From Voacanga thouarsii (Eukaryota; Streptophyta; Magnoliopsida; Gentianales; Apocynaceae): a stretch of DNA of 64,000 nt. The notes under the pieces are model-generated. The model searched no databases. It worked only from the letters and a program-made list of their open reading frames with translations, and was not told where the DNA came from. The stretch spans positions 248,001 through 312,000 of the forward strand of contig JANUWF010001661.1 in NCBI GenBank assembly GCA_026120185.1, in the 5' to 3' direction. Below are positions 46,001 to 58,621 of the stretch, in pieces. The first letter of the stretch is position 1; every line of letters starts with the position of its first letter. A program made the translations under genes and the position numbers.

Positions 46001-49000
46001 GAATCAAGACATACCAAATGTTTTTTTTTTTTAAGAAGTTACAGAAGAAATCTTAGATGAATCAATCTGCTCATGTTGCAGCCACCACACTTCCATCTGA
46101 CAAAACCATCGTAGTCTCTGCAAATGAATTTGCTAAATTTTCTTAGTATCAAGAAGCATTGGAGTCTTTATCTCCATCTATCACTGCAAGTGCTGAATCA
46201 GGTAATCCCACTTAATGTCTTCTTTCCTCCTCAACTAAGTGGGTCATTGATTTTGGTGCCACAGATTGTATGACAAGAAATCCTACTCTCTTTTCTAGTT
46301 TTTAGCCCAATACCACTTCATCTAGTGTCATTTTAGGCTTTAGCAGATGGGTCTACTTCATGCGTCCTTGGGATTGGAATTGTTAATCCAACCCCATATC
46401 TTTCTTTTTCATCTGTTCTTAGTCTTCCGCAATTTTCTTTCAATTTACTATTTATCTGCAAACTCACTCGTGCTTTGAATTGTTGTATCTCATTTTTTTC
46501 TAGCCATTGGATGTTTTAGGATCTTATGACGAAGAAGACAATTGGTAGAGGATATATATTATGAGGACTCTACATTCTGGATACTTAAGTGCCCAAACAT
46601 GTTACTTGTTCTAGCACTCTTGCACCATTTGAAGCTCGTTGCCAATTGGGACATCCCTCTCTACCCCTCCTTAAACAATTATGTCCTTAGTTTTCTAGTG
46701 TGTCCACCTTCAATTGTGAGTCATGTCAGTATGCTAAACGTCATTGTCTGTCTACCATTCCTAGAGTTAATAAAATAGCCAGTCGCCCCTTTGAGGTAGT
46801 TCATTTTGATGTTTGGTGTCCATGTCCTGTAGTGTCTAAATCTAGGTTTCGATATTTTATCACATTTATTGATGATTATTCTCGAGTTACTTGGCTTCAT
46901 GTGTTGAAAAAACATTCTAAGTTTTCTCATTTTACTGTTTTTGTTGCTGAAGTCGAAACACAATTTGATGTTTCTGTGCGGACATTAAGAAGTGCTAATG
47001 CATAAGAATACTTATCTCATTCCTTTCAACATTACGTGACCTAGAATGGTATTCTTCATCAAACCTTTTGTGTTGACACATATTCTCAGAATGGGGTCAT
47101 TGAAAGAAAAAATAGACATCTCCTTGAAACAACAAGAGTTCTTTTGTTCCATATGTAGGTTCTTAGACCACCTCTGTCCTTCAGGGTCAAATTCCTTACA
47201 CTATATCCTTTTCCCTGCCAGACCTTTGTTCCCCGTCGACCCCGAATCTCTAGTACTTGTTTTGTTCGTGATGTTCGTCCTCATATCACCAAATTAGATC
47301 GCAAATCCCTTAAATGTGTCTTTCTTGGTTACTCTTGTATTCAAATGGGATATCGATGTTACAGTCCTGATCTTAACAAGTACGTTGTGTCTTCTGATGT
47401 TACCTTTTTTTGAAAATATCAAGTTCTTTCCCATAACCTCTTCTGCAAATCTGGGTGCGGGTATGGATGATGAGTGCTTGTTCTACGTTGCTACCCGAAC
47501 AATCCCTGATGTCACTATCCCATCCCCACCACCACCACAACCACATATTCACCATGTGTATTCCAGACGTCAAGCTCCCCCTGCTTCATGTCCTGTACTA
47601 GTTTCTACTTCGTCATCAGATCCTACCCTTGGGCTTCCCATTGCCCTTCAAAAAGGTAAACATCAGTGTACTTATCCCATTTCTTCTTTTGTCTCTTATG
47701 CTCATTTGTCCCATTCCTCTTCTTCGTTTGTTGCTTCCATTGATACTATTCCTATTCCAAAGTCCATCTATGAGGCTTTGTCTCATCTTGGTTGGCAAGC
47801 TGGCATTGTAGAGGAGACGACTGCATTGGATGCCAATGGTACTTGGAATTTGGCACATTTGCTTGTAGATAAAAAGGCCATTGGGTGTAAATGGGTCTTT
47901 ACAGTAAAGGTTAATGTGGATGGTTCCGTGGCTCTTTTCAAAGCTTGTCTTGTGGCCTAGGGCTATGCTCAAACCTATGGAGTGGACTATTCTGATATTT
48001 TTTTCTACTGTTGCTAAATTGACATCTATTTGCCTCTTTATCTTTGGCTGCCACCTATGGTTGACCTCTATATCAACTGGACATAAAAAATGCCTTTCTA
48101 CATGTTGATCCTTGGGAAGAACTGTACATGTAGCAACCACCTGGGTTTGTTGCTCAGGGGGAGTATGAGAAGGTATGTCATCTCTGGAAGTCCTTGTATT
48201 GTCTGAAACGGAGTCCACGTGCTTGATTTGAAAAATTTAGTGAGGCTATTGAGGCATTTGGAATGAAGAAGAGTAAGTTTGATCACTCAATTTTTTATAA
48301 GCACTGTGATTATGGCATGATTCTTCTTGTGGTATATGTTGATGACATTATGACTACTGGTAATGACTCCATGGGAATTTCATCCCTTAAGGCTTTTCTT
48401 CATACTCAGTTCCATACAAAGGATCTAGGGTATTAAAATATTTCCGGGGAGCTGAGGTAACAAGGTGCAAGAAGGGTATTTTCTTATCTCAGCTAAAATA
48501 TGTGCTTGATTTATTGATAGAGACTGGAAAATTAGGAGCTAAACCAATCAGCTTGCCGATGCTTCCTAATCTCAAATTCACAGAACATGGACGTGGTGAG
48601 GTGTTTGAAAATCCTGAGCAATTTAGAGGACTAGCTGGGAAGTTGAATTATCTTATAGTGACTTGGCCTAATATTGCTTACTCAGTGAGCGTTGCGAGTT
48701 AATTCATGGCATCTCCAATAGTCCATTATTGGGCAGCCATAGAACAGATATTTAGCTACTTGAAGGGAGCCCCTGGATGTGGAATATTGTATAAAAATCA
48801 TGGAAATACTGAAATTAAGTGTTTTTCAGATGCACTGGGCAGGGTCTAAAATGGATGGGAAATCCACCACAGATTATTGTGTCTTTGTTGGAAGGAATTT
48901 GATTTCATGGAAAAGTAAGAAGCAGAATGTTTTATCCCGATCAAGTGCAGAATCAGAATGTAGGACTATGACACAGTCTACGTGTGAAATAATATGAATA

Positions 49001-52000
49001 TATCAGCTTTTGACTGAGGTTGGTATTAAAACTTCTCTGCCATCAAGACTATGGTGTGATAACCAAGCTGCACTTCCTATTGCCTCTAATCCAGTGTTTC
49101 ATGAACGAACCATGCACATTGAAATTGACTGTCCCTTCATTCGTGAAGTTGCAACAGAATCTAATCGCTATAGAATATGTGAAGACTGGAGAACAGTTAG
49201 GAGATCTATTCACAAAGGCTTTAAATGGGACTTGAGTTGACTATCTTTGTAGTAAGCTGGGCATGATTAACATCTATGCTCTAGCTTGAAGGAGAGTGTT
49301 ATGGAATGTACAACTGGTAGGATTGCACAGCTAGTATAATCACAAGATGTTATGGAATGTACAGCTGGTAGGTACAGCTAGTTAGGATTCTAATTAGCAT
49401 AATCATAGAATAGCAGTCATAGCTATTATGGCATGTCTTCCTAATATAGAACATATAATTCTGTAGAAATTGGTGACGAATTATGAATAAGAATATATAT
49501 AGAAGTTCTCTTCTTTCTCCCTTTGTACCAAAATTTAAAATAATATTTAATTTTATTATTTTAAATTAAAGGGAAAAAATATGCAACATCTGGTTTATGA
49601 ACTTGCAGACCTGCAAGAAGTGACCAAGTTATCTACCATATGAATTAATAACTTTAGCCTTTGAGGTTGGTTAGCTTACTATTTTTCTAAGACAATTTCT
49701 ACTTGTACTGGATGCTTGTAATTTTGGAGTTTGAACTTTCAGTTTTTGTTTAATTTGTGTACTTTAATTATGACATGAGGAAACTTGGTGGAATTTCATA
49801 CCGATCCTGTTTGTTGGCATTTTGTAATTGTTGCCTTACTCTCTGTTTGGTTGGAGTGAAAAGCGGAGGTGTTTGGGGAGGGGAAGTAAATGTAGAAGTT
49901 AATGTGGAAAACCCTAGGTTTGGTAGGAGGTAAATGTGGAAGGGAAGTAAAAGGCAAATGTGCCCTGGTCATTTTTACCTTATTACAAGATTGTCCCTAG
50001 CAGACTTTCATCTGATGTCCCTTTGCTTCTTCTCAGTCCTTTTATTTTTTTGCCTTTGTGGTTTTGTTTTTTTGAAGGTTCTTCACGGCTATCTCCCTTC
50101 TTTAGTGGATTTTACACATAACTTGAAAAAGGTCCCAAAATGAAAATCATCTCTCTACATTACAAAACCATTTTGTAACATGAAAATATGAAGCAAATTA
50201 AAGAATCTGCAGCTTATTATTCATTAAGCCCTTGAACCTTGTTTTCAACACGAAAATAGATCCACCAGGAAGTTAGCAACTCATTTCAGGAACAAGCTTG
50301 ACGGCTGTAAAACCCTGTTTGTTAAGACTTCAAGCACTCTTCTTCACAGTTGCAGAGTTGATGATGTCAGTGAACTCTGGCTGGTGTGGAAAGATGTACA
50401 AATTGAAGTTAGCACAACATTCCTAAAACATACTGCCATAAACTGACAATCTGGAGCTAGAATAAACTACAGTAGTATAGATTCCAGTGACAAATCTTAA
50501 GGGAAGCTCCTCCAACTAGAAATGGGCATAACAGTAAATTTGATCTGATGGAGAACTTCTCCCTCCCACTTTTCGGCGCAGCCAAACAAGGGAAAGTATT
50601 TACCATTTACCTCCCTTCCACCTTAATCAAACAAGTTAGGGGAAGTAAATTTCCCCTTCCCTCTCCCCTTGCAAACCAAACACAGTGTTAGTCTGTTAGA
50701 CTTATTAGACTTCGTGATTTAGGATTTACAGGTACAAAATAGGTGGCACTTGACACTTGTTAACTTCTTAGTCCTTAGATTTTACTAGCGAATTTTCATT
50801 AATTATCACTTCGTTATTATTCCCATAATGTTACAAAAAGCTAGGGTACATTGCCTATTTGGTACCTGAAGTATTTTCCTTTTGTCATCATGGTACCTAA
50901 GGATTTTTTAAACACTATAAATGCCCAATGTTTTTTTGTGCAGCTTTTAAGGTTCTTTTGGCCGCCTCTGCAGTGTTTTCCAGCGAAAAGAACCATGCAT
51001 GATGTACGTTCCTCTTCTGCCAGGCACAAAAATGGAAGATCATTAGCTTTCCCTCTAAAAGGGGGGAGGTGGGGGGTGGGGGGGGGGGTTCTTAATAAGC
51101 AACTAAAAGCCCTAATTCAATATAACAAACCCAAATCTGCCTAGAGCGTTTTTATCCCAACTGAATTTCCTCTACAATTAATTATGTTTATATTCAAGAA
51201 GGCTAATATCTAAATTCCGACTTGAAGGTGGTCCTCTCATTCATGTTCTACACTTTATGAATTCACCATTTCCATTGTGTTTGAAACCCCAACAGAGCCA
51301 TTCAGAGGTTTGTTTTTTGTGAGGGTCGCTGTTTCAACTAGTCAGCCTCCAATCTCATCAGTACTTCAGCTTGCAGCTCTGAAGCAGCTCTACATCTTTT
51401 AGACAAAACCAGTACCACCATGAAGAAGAAGAAGAATGCTTCAACAGATTTCGTGGATGAAGATGATTACTCATCATCTTCTTCAAAGCACTATCGCCCT
51501 TACCAGTAGTATCATCAGCGGTGAAACATACCCATGTTTCTCATGGTATGACCTTCCCATGTGTGAAATCTCAACCCATTTTATCCTTGGCTCCAATTCT
51601 AACAATTTCATAGACCAAAGTCAAGTATCTTATAGTCTCTATCCCACTTCTGTGCTGATGTCTTAGATATTATAAATCCCATTGCATCTATGGGCAAGTG
51701 ATTAATAGGAGTCTTTTTAACTTGATTAAGTTTTCAGGATGCTTGTATGGCTATGTTTTACAGTATTAAAAGAAGAATATTTGTGTATCCAGTTTTCTGT
51801 TATTGGTTTTAACAATCTAATGCCACAGACACAGAGCACTCAGCAAACTCCAATAAAACAACAAATTCAGGCACTGTCACATCAGGCTCAGTTTGATCCC
51901 CTACACCAAAGCCATCAACATCATATTGACCAAAGTCAACATGCAGCCCATTTTTCTCACAACCAACAATGTGGGCCTCCACCGCAGTTGCCGGAACTTT

Positions 52001-55000
52001 CACATGCCCCGCAGTCTTCAACCATGACCCAGCATATGGCTTGCTTACCAACATTAGGTCATGTTGGAGGGCGCCTCCATGTACTGGTGAGACTAACCAT
52101 CTTGCATTTTCTTTTACCTTTCTCATCCTTTTTTGGTGCTGTTTGATCAGTTATTTCGGTGATAAAATGAATGTGGAAAGTTGTTGATTAATTTTTTTAG
52201 TTCCACTTAGGAATAGTCCGAAGCTTTGAGTGAAATATCTTGCCTTGCTATCTTGAAACAATAAATGTGATCTGCTTTTCTCTTTTAAGGACTACTTTAT
52301 GATTTCTTTCTATTTTGCTGCACTTTTTTTTGTTGCCCCCCGCTCCCCGTCTCTCCCTGGGATGTTTCAAGAACATCTTACAGATTCTTCTACTCTATAA
52401 CTGAATGGCCTGAAGATATTATTAGGGAATAGATGAGACCTTGAAGCATGAAACATGTTTAGCAGCTTTTTCTTCACTTGTTTACCACCATTGCTGATAT
52501 GATCTGTAGTTCTTCCTTATAAAAGAAATTTAGTTTCTTGAACTACTGGCAGACTACATGATAAATACTTGCCTTTTAGAAGAACTATTTCCTTCCAAGG
52601 TTCTCAATGATTTGACATTTTTTTCTAATAAAGAATATATTATTTCCCCTGAAAAGGAATAATTAAAGGAAAAGATATAATCAAAAGAATTGAGAAAAAG
52701 GGATCTGTTGGTATATAATCAAAAGACAAGGTATTCTTTTGGTGTTGAGTGATCCTCTAGTGTAATTATATACTTCAGAGCACATTTTAGAAGCCCATTG
52801 AAGTCTATATTGAAATGTACTTCGAATTTTTTATTATTTTTGGTTGTTGACTAAAAGAACAAAACTGTTGTTGTATGAAGGACACTAGATCTGATATTTG
52901 AGGAGGATTTGATTTTTTATTTATCTCTTTTGGTCTTTCATTGAATTCACGAGTGCACTGGAAACTGTTATTCTTTTGGCTTGCTGTATATATAATAAGA
53001 TAATGCTAAGATTAGTTTAATTCATAGTCCTTGTATGTTTCACTCTTTCAAGAAGAAAATAGTATGCGTATGTGAATCCTTTAGCCACACAATATTTTAG
53101 AAGCCTAGTTGTTCTCTGTGGTGAATAACATAGCCACAGAAGTAATGTATTTCCATGCCCTTCAAAGTTTCTGTCAGGTTTTTCAGAAAATTTCAAAAAG
53201 AACAAAACTGTGTAGTATGAAAGGACAAATAGAGTTGATTTTAAGTAGGATTCAATTCTTCTTTTTCCCCACTTCTTTTTGATGTGTAATTTGTTTCATG
53301 GGTCCACTAATACTTTTCTTATGGCTTGCTTAAGGTGATGTTTAAATTATTTAATTTATAATGTGTATATGATATTACTCTGTCAAAGGGGAAAGAGATG
53401 TGCATATATTATTAATATGATGTGTACATGTACCCTTATTTATTTCCAAAACTTGCTGTCGCTGCATCATAAGTTAGAACATGTAAATAATCCCCACTGC
53501 TTCCGCCTTGTTTCCTACTTACTCTGTTAGGATTTGAATGTTTCATTTTCACTCGGTGCAAAGATTTAGAAGAGCATTTCGCTTTAGCTAAGTTACCACT
53601 TTTATCCTTTTTAATTAGAGGGGTTAGTGGTAGGATTCATAGATTAATGGAAAATGTATGTTTTAAGTGAAAAAGGTTAAATGTAGAAGTTTAGAGGGAG
53701 AATATATTTATTTTGAGAAAGTGAACATTTATTCTTGGACATTCCAAAATAGAAGTGTGGATGTTCAAATTTGAGAGGAGAGTATTTTATTCTGTCTTCT
53801 CCCTGTTTCACATTTGATTGACAAAATTCCAACGCACACGCCAAGCTGACATCTTTGACATCAAGTGAACTGTCAACCTCAATTATCAATGGACAAAAAA
53901 CCTCACCAAATAGGAAGAATACATTTTTATTTAGCCACCGTTAGCATGATCATTATAGGGAGTGAGTGACTGATGCTCAGTAGGAGGTTGGGGACTACAG
54001 TGGCAGATTCCATGGTATGTGGAGACTTGTGATGGTATGTAGGATGGACGCTTCTTTTATATATTCTTCACATCGTGTGACCTTTGGATACAACAAACAA
54101 AAAAAAAAAAAAATTAAGCCTTAATCCCAAGTAACTTGGAGTCGGCTACATGAACCAACGTCAGGCAACGTGTGGTCATCCACATGAATCCTCTTTCACC
54201 ACTTCCTTTTATCGAACGTCATACTCTAATCTAAATCTAACAAAGACATATTTCTCTTAATCACCTCTATCTATGTCGTTTTAGGCCTACCTTTACCTCT
54301 GTCTAACCTATCCTGCCTCACTCTCTCCATCGTCCTAACAGGAGCATCTCTCGGTCTTCTCTGAATATGTCCAAATCAACGCAGACGACTTTCTCTCATC
54401 TTTTTCTCAATAGATGCCATGCTCACATTTTCCCTAATGATTTCATTTCTAACTCTATCATTTCTAATATATCCACACATTCACCGTAACTTGCGCATCT
54501 GAGCTACTTTCATTTTTTAAATATGACACTTTTTAGCTGCCCAACATTCCGTACCATATAACAAAGCAGGTCTTACGGTTGTCCTGTAGAACTTTCCCTT
54601 TAGATTCACTGGTACATTACGATCACATAGAATACTAGTCGCACTCCTCCATTTCAACCAATCCGGCTTAACATGGTGTGCAATGTCGCCATCGAGCTCT
54701 CTGTCTTTCTGAATAATAGATCCTAGATATTGGAATTAATTAGCTATCGGTTTATCTCTACCTTCTGAAGTTACACTCTGGGCTATATTTCTGCTACCAT
54801 TGAACTTGCATTCCATATACTCTGTTTTACTCCTACTAATTCTGAGGCCCTTGGATTCCAATGTCTACCGCTACAACTCCAATTTTGCATTTACACCGAC
54901 TCTAGTCTCATCAATTAACACAATATCATTCGCAAACAACATACATTATGGCATAGCCTCTTGTATAGTGTAGGTCAACTCATCCATAACGGTTGCAAAG

Positions 55001-58000
55001 AGGAAAAGGCTAAGCGCTAATCCTTGATGCACTCTGATAGTAATAGGGAACTCTGCAGTCACTCCGGCGCAAGTCCTTACACTTGTACATGCTCCCTTAT
55101 ACATATTTTTAATTAAAGTAATATATTTTATTGATACACCTTTCTTGGCCAGCACCCACCAAACTACTTCTCTAGGCACCTTGTTATAGGCTTTCTTTCC
55201 TTCCCTATAATATTCAATCATCTACCGTAATAAATGAATTGCCTCTGTAGTGGAACGTCTAGGCATAAATCCAAATTGATTATCTGAAATTTGTATAATG
55301 CCTTGTAAGATCTGTTCACTCACTCCCTCCCAAAGCTTCATAGTATGACTCATGAGTTTAATTCCACGGTAATTGGCACAATTTTGAACATCTGCTTTAT
55401 TCTTGTACAGATGAATTAGAGTACTCTTCCTCCACTCTGTAAGCATCTTATTAATTCTATATATCTTGTTGAACAGACTTGTCAGCCATGTAATACCTAT
55501 CTCTCCTAAACACTTCCAAACCTCGATAGGTATACCATCCGGTCCTACTATTTTTTTTTGGACTCATCCTTTTAAGGGCATCTCGGACTTCATGCTTCTG
55601 AATACGACGAATCCAAGCATGGTTAACCTGTTCGTTCAAAATCGCCAGGCCGCCAGGCTACCTACACTCGGAGCTTGGACTTGACTCCCGTAAAATAACT
55701 TATTAAAATACGATCTCCATCTTTCCTTTATTTCTTCGTTCTTAACTAAAATTTTGTGGTTGTTGTCTTTTACACATTTCACCACACCTATATCTCTTGT
55801 CTTCTTCTTCTTGTAACGTGCCAGTCTATATATATTCTTCTCCCCGTCTTTGGTATCTAACTTTTCATATAAATCCTTGTAAACTATGGATCTTGCTTTT
55901 CTAACAGCTTCTTTAACTTTTCTTCGCGCGACCTTGTATTTCTCAAAATTTTCATTACTCCTACACTTCCCTAAGTTTCTATAGCACTTTCTTTTACTCT
56001 TTACGGCTTCTTTCACTTCGTTGTTCCACCACGACACGTCCTTGTTTAGAAGTACTTTTCCTTTAGATTCCCTAAGCACTTCCTTAGCTACTATCCTAAT
56101 ACATTGAGCCATCTTTCTCCACATAGTATCTGGATTCGAATCTATATCAGAAGACCAGTCATTCACCTCAACTACCTTATTGACAAAGGCTATTCTTTCA
56201 TCCCCTGATGCTTCCATTCTAGGGTCAACCCGAAGATTCCGCTGTTTACTCTTTTTCTTAAAATTAAAATCGAGGACCAACAACTCTGCTTGGAATAACT
56301 TTACAATCCGTACAACTACTACGAAACCTACGCCTCATAATAAAGAAGTGTATCTGACTGGCATTTAACTCGCTTTTAAAGGTCACTAAATGAGAATCTC
56401 TCTTCTTAAACCAAGTGTTTGCTATGGTCAAATCATAGGCCAAGGTAATGTCGAGAATAGCAGTTCTTGCTTTGTTCCTAGCTCCGAAACCCTGACCTCC
56501 ACGAACACTCTCAAACCTGCTCTGATCAGTACCTACATGTCCATTTAGATCATCACCAATGAAAAGCTTTTCCGCACATAGTACACTTCGAATAATCTCA
56601 TCTAAATTATTCCAAAACTGTTGCCTAACCGAATCGAATCCCACTTGAGGTGCATACACACTAATAACAGTAGTAATCTCGCCGCCAATCATGATCTTGA
56701 TGCTCAAAATTCTATCACTCTTCCTCCGTACTTCAACCATATCATCAATAAATTTGCAGTCAATAATAATCCCGACTCCATTTCTATTCCTAACTCTACT
56801 TGAATACCAAAGCATATAACCTTACGGAGCTACTACTCTCGCATTCTCATCTACTCACTTGGTTTCCTAAAGACACAAAAAGCTAATCTTTCTCCTCTGC
56901 ATTACCTCAACTAGTTCTGTCAATCTACCGGTCAAAGATTCTATATTCCATGTAGCTAGACGTATCCTATCACTATAGACTGTTTTTTTTACTTTACACC
57001 CTTGCATATTTGACACCGTATCCGGGGACCGACATGGCGTGTTGCTTCCGGGCAACGACCTAGCAACCCTTTCATATTTATCACCACACTCGGGTCTAGG
57101 AAGTGCAGCGCATCGTTGAGTAGGGAATGCCTCCACGAAGTTAATCGATTGATTCATGTCATGGATGTGACTATATTTTACGCTGGCCGTCACAAGTTTT
57201 ATCGCAACTCTCTTTCTTTATCCAGGCTTGAGACCGGCAATGAACACCGCAGTAGAGCTCACAGGCGGAGTTGACCTTTGGATACTGTTTTAAAAGAAAT
57301 TGCCTTCTAGCTTCAAATGGTATTTGTGTTCGCATTTCTCTAAAGTCTGTCCACTTCAAAATGTTCTCATCAATGGCTTTGTGCCTTCTCTGGGGTTCTA
57401 TTTGTGATGGGCTCATTCCATGGTATGTGGAGACTTGTGACGGTATGTATGAGGGACGCTTTTTTTTTTTATATTCTTCACATCATGTGACCTTTGGATA
57501 CTGCTTTAGAAGAAATTGCCTTCTGGCTTCAAATAGGATTTGCGTTCGCATTTCTCCAGAGTCTGTCCACTTCAAAATGTTCTCATCAATGGCTTTGTGC
57601 CTTCTCTAGGGTTCTATTTGTAATGGGCAATAAGCCCATAGTGATTGATTTATTGGATCATATCCCACATCTATCTTCTTTCCTCGTAGGGCATCTCTGC
57701 TGAATGTGTGGAGAATCTTGACCTTGAAGAGTGATTCCGTTTGCTCTCCTAATTCTACTAGAATCTATACTGACTAGCAAACCTTCCCTATTTGCTTGTA
57801 AAAACTCTTGTCTGCTTGGACCTATAAGAATCATATTGTACTTTAGGAATACCTTATAGGTAATTTGCTGAATTCTATGAATATGGTTTATACAATCATT
57901 GGTTTGTCATTTATGATAAATGAAGAAAAGAATACAAATGCATATTTTATGGTATCAACCTATCTTGCATGATTTACTTTAAGCTCTGACCCAAAAAAAA

Positions 58001-58621
58001 AAAAAAAAAAAAGCGTGATTTATCTAAACTTCAACTACCAACTCATTACTTACACATATGTCCCGGTACTAACTGCTTTGACAGTACTGGGGTAATTTAT
58101 ATATCGCAAAAAAGCGCTCTTAAAATTTTCTAATAAGTCAAATATAGACATTTAATCTCAGACAAAGGAGTAATAGAATTTAGATTTAGCATTCAGATTT
58201 CAGTTTGAATAAACACCTGCTTTTGCACAAAGTCCTGTCAGTGTGTCTGAATATCTAATCTATTTTTGCATTAGCTTAAACTGGAATGAAAATTTTTCAT
58301 TTTTTGGACTTACTGGTAAAATAGATTATTTGATTTCATTTGTGAAAAATCATTTAGCCTGGTGACTAGCTTTGCCAATTTAAGTTTTTTGCATTTCTGT
58401 TTACATCGAGATTCTGTGTTGTCTTTGATGTTGCTACTTCTTTCTTCTTATTTCCCCAATTTGCCATAACATACTGAAGGTGCTTTTCCCTTTTTTTTTT
58501 GTGGGTTTTATAACTTCAGCCAACAAGCCCTGCAAAGTTTTGTGATGAATGTGGAGCTCCATATTTAAGGGAGACTTCCAAGTTTTGCTCAGAATGTGGT
58601 ACGAAGAGATTAGGAATTTGA
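40080..58621 (+). CDS. Conserved plant protein with C-terminal zinc ribbon, function unknown
   Basis: Eight coding exons with GT...AG borders join in phase: 40080-40277, 41379-41502, 41599-41940, 42713-42875, 44078-44201, 44293-44355, 51829-52086 and 58520-58621, ending in TGA. The product is 457 residues. It has an acidic, Gly-rich N-terminus starting [15 protein letters not shown], then a conserved-looking central part (about 115-300) with [40 protein letters not shown] and [19 protein letters not shown] Gln/His-rich low-complexity stretch (about 345-420) follows, then a C-terminal pair CDEC...CSEC that should bind one zinc. No signal peptide or membrane segment is evident, so it is probably soluble. 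I recall similar uncharacterised proteins in other dicots, but no proven role. Phase compatibility across all seven introns is the main support; a further small exon in intron 6 cannot be excluded. Confidence 0.85.
40278..41378 (+). other. Intron 1 of the zinc-ribbon gene
   Basis: Donor GTGAGT after phase 0, acceptor TTCAG. The G-rich then AT-rich stretch at 40540-40850, with two 'TTGGT' phrases and purine-rich arms, looks like a degraded MITE related in style to 49839-50687, but ends cannot be defined. Confidence 0.6.
41941..42712 (+). other. Intron 3 of the zinc-ribbon gene
   Basis: Donor GTATCT, acceptor ACAG. It contains a hAT-MITE-like start 'GGGCCTGTTTGATAAAAC' at about 42465 followed by repeated 'tgaagtttgaat' phrases. 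No matching right end was found. Confidence 0.55.
42876..44077 (+). other. Intron 4 of the zinc-ribbon gene
   Basis: Donor GTAAGT, acceptor CAACAG. Plain AT-rich sequence; nothing else recognised. Confidence 0.6.
45240..49240 (+). pseudogene. Copia gag-pol remnant in intron 6
   Basis: Gag starts [14 protein letters not shown] at 45240 and has 'DHKLNGTNF', with a zinc-knuckle remnant [12 protein letters not shown] near 45985. A protease trace follows near 46245 (WVIDFGATD). Integrase has [10 protein letters not shown] (46710) and [17 protein letters not shown] (46855-46905), then [12 protein letters not shown] has [14 protein letters not shown] (47885) and a YVDDI box near 48334. RNase H covers 48830-49240. 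Many stops and frameshifts; no continuous polyprotein. Confidence 0.85.
49297..49530 (+). repeat. 3' LTR of the intron 6 copia element
   Basis: It opens TGTTATGGAATGTACAACTGG and contains a second copy of this phrase about 55 bp further on, as does the truncated 5' LTR. It ends TACCA before the target duplication AAATT. Confidence 0.85.
49839..50687. mobile_element. MITE with TTA target duplication, PIF/Harbinger-like
   Basis: Ends CTCTCTGTTTGGTTGG and (reverse complement) CACTGTGTTTGGTTTG form an imperfect TIR. The arms contain inverted purine-rich blocks (GGGGAAGTAAAT versus ATTTACTTCCCC). TTA flanks at 49836-49838 and 50688-50690. A 3-bp TSD suggests PIF/Harbinger. No transposase. Confidence 0.65.
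51061..51088 (+). repeat. G-rich tract, possible G-quadruplex
   Basis: Runs of 6, 2, 6 and 11 or more G separated by single A or T lie on the sense strand of intron 6. Confidence 0.7.
54007..57628. repeat. 214-bp tandem duplication split by the LINE
   Basis: Unit A is 54007-54091 joined to 57286-57414; unit B is 57415-57628. Both run from 'attccatggtatgtgg' to 'ttctatttgt[ga]atgggc' with scattered substitutions. The LINE inserted into unit A. Confidence 0.85.
54092..57271 (-). mobile_element. RTE-type LINE, near full length
   Basis: A 14-bp target duplication TGACCTTTGGATAC lies at 54078-54091 and 57272-57285, giving a 3180-bp insertion, close to the usual RTE length. The minus-strand 3' end ('GGGATTAAGGCTTAAT' then a T-run) is the standard end of plant RTE elements. 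An apurinic endonuclease start ([14 protein letters not shown], about 56935) is followed by endonuclease (56815-56264) and RT (55640-54900), with [13 protein letters not shown] and FGFMPRRST. The RT catalytic box reads F-A-N-D at 54925-54936 where F/Y-A-D-D is expected. Several stops and frameshifts also occur. Confidence 0.88.

Larger units (their letters stand above)
44990..49530 (+). mobile_element. Short-LTR Ty1/copia element in intron 6
   Basis: The element starts TGTTACGGAATG and ends TTTGTACCA, flanked by AAATT (44985-44989 and 49531-49535). The 3' LTR is 49297-49530 (234 bp), preceded by the purine tract GAAGGAGAG. The 5' LTR is only recognisable for about 130 bp (44990-45118), so its distal part and the primer-binding site are lost or diverged. 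Orientation is the same as the host gene. Confidence 0.85.
44356..51828 (+). other. Intron 6 of the zinc-ribbon gene, 7.5 kb
   Basis: Donor GTAAGA, acceptor CCACAG; phase 0 on both sides. It holds a TG/ATT microsatellite (44910-44955), a copia element (44990-49530), a MITE (49839-50687) and a G-rich tract (51061-51088). The stretch 51090-51828 contains no supported exon. Confidence 0.65.
52087..58519 (+). other. Intron 7 of the zinc-ribbon gene, 6.4 kb
   Basis: Donor GTGAGA, acceptor CTTCAG. It holds the reverse LINE at 54092-57271 and a tandem duplication around it. 52100-54000 and 57630-58500 contain only AT-rich sequence and a poly-A run at about 57990-58012. Confidence 0.7.

Noticed and set aside
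47616..48218. 200-residue minus-strand frame in intron 6
   Set aside because: Antisense of the copia RT region; no domain on that strand.
51739..52146. 135-residue frame as an independent gene
   Set aside because: Its middle is exon 7 of the zinc-ribbon gene; the ends run into intron sequence past AG and GT borders.
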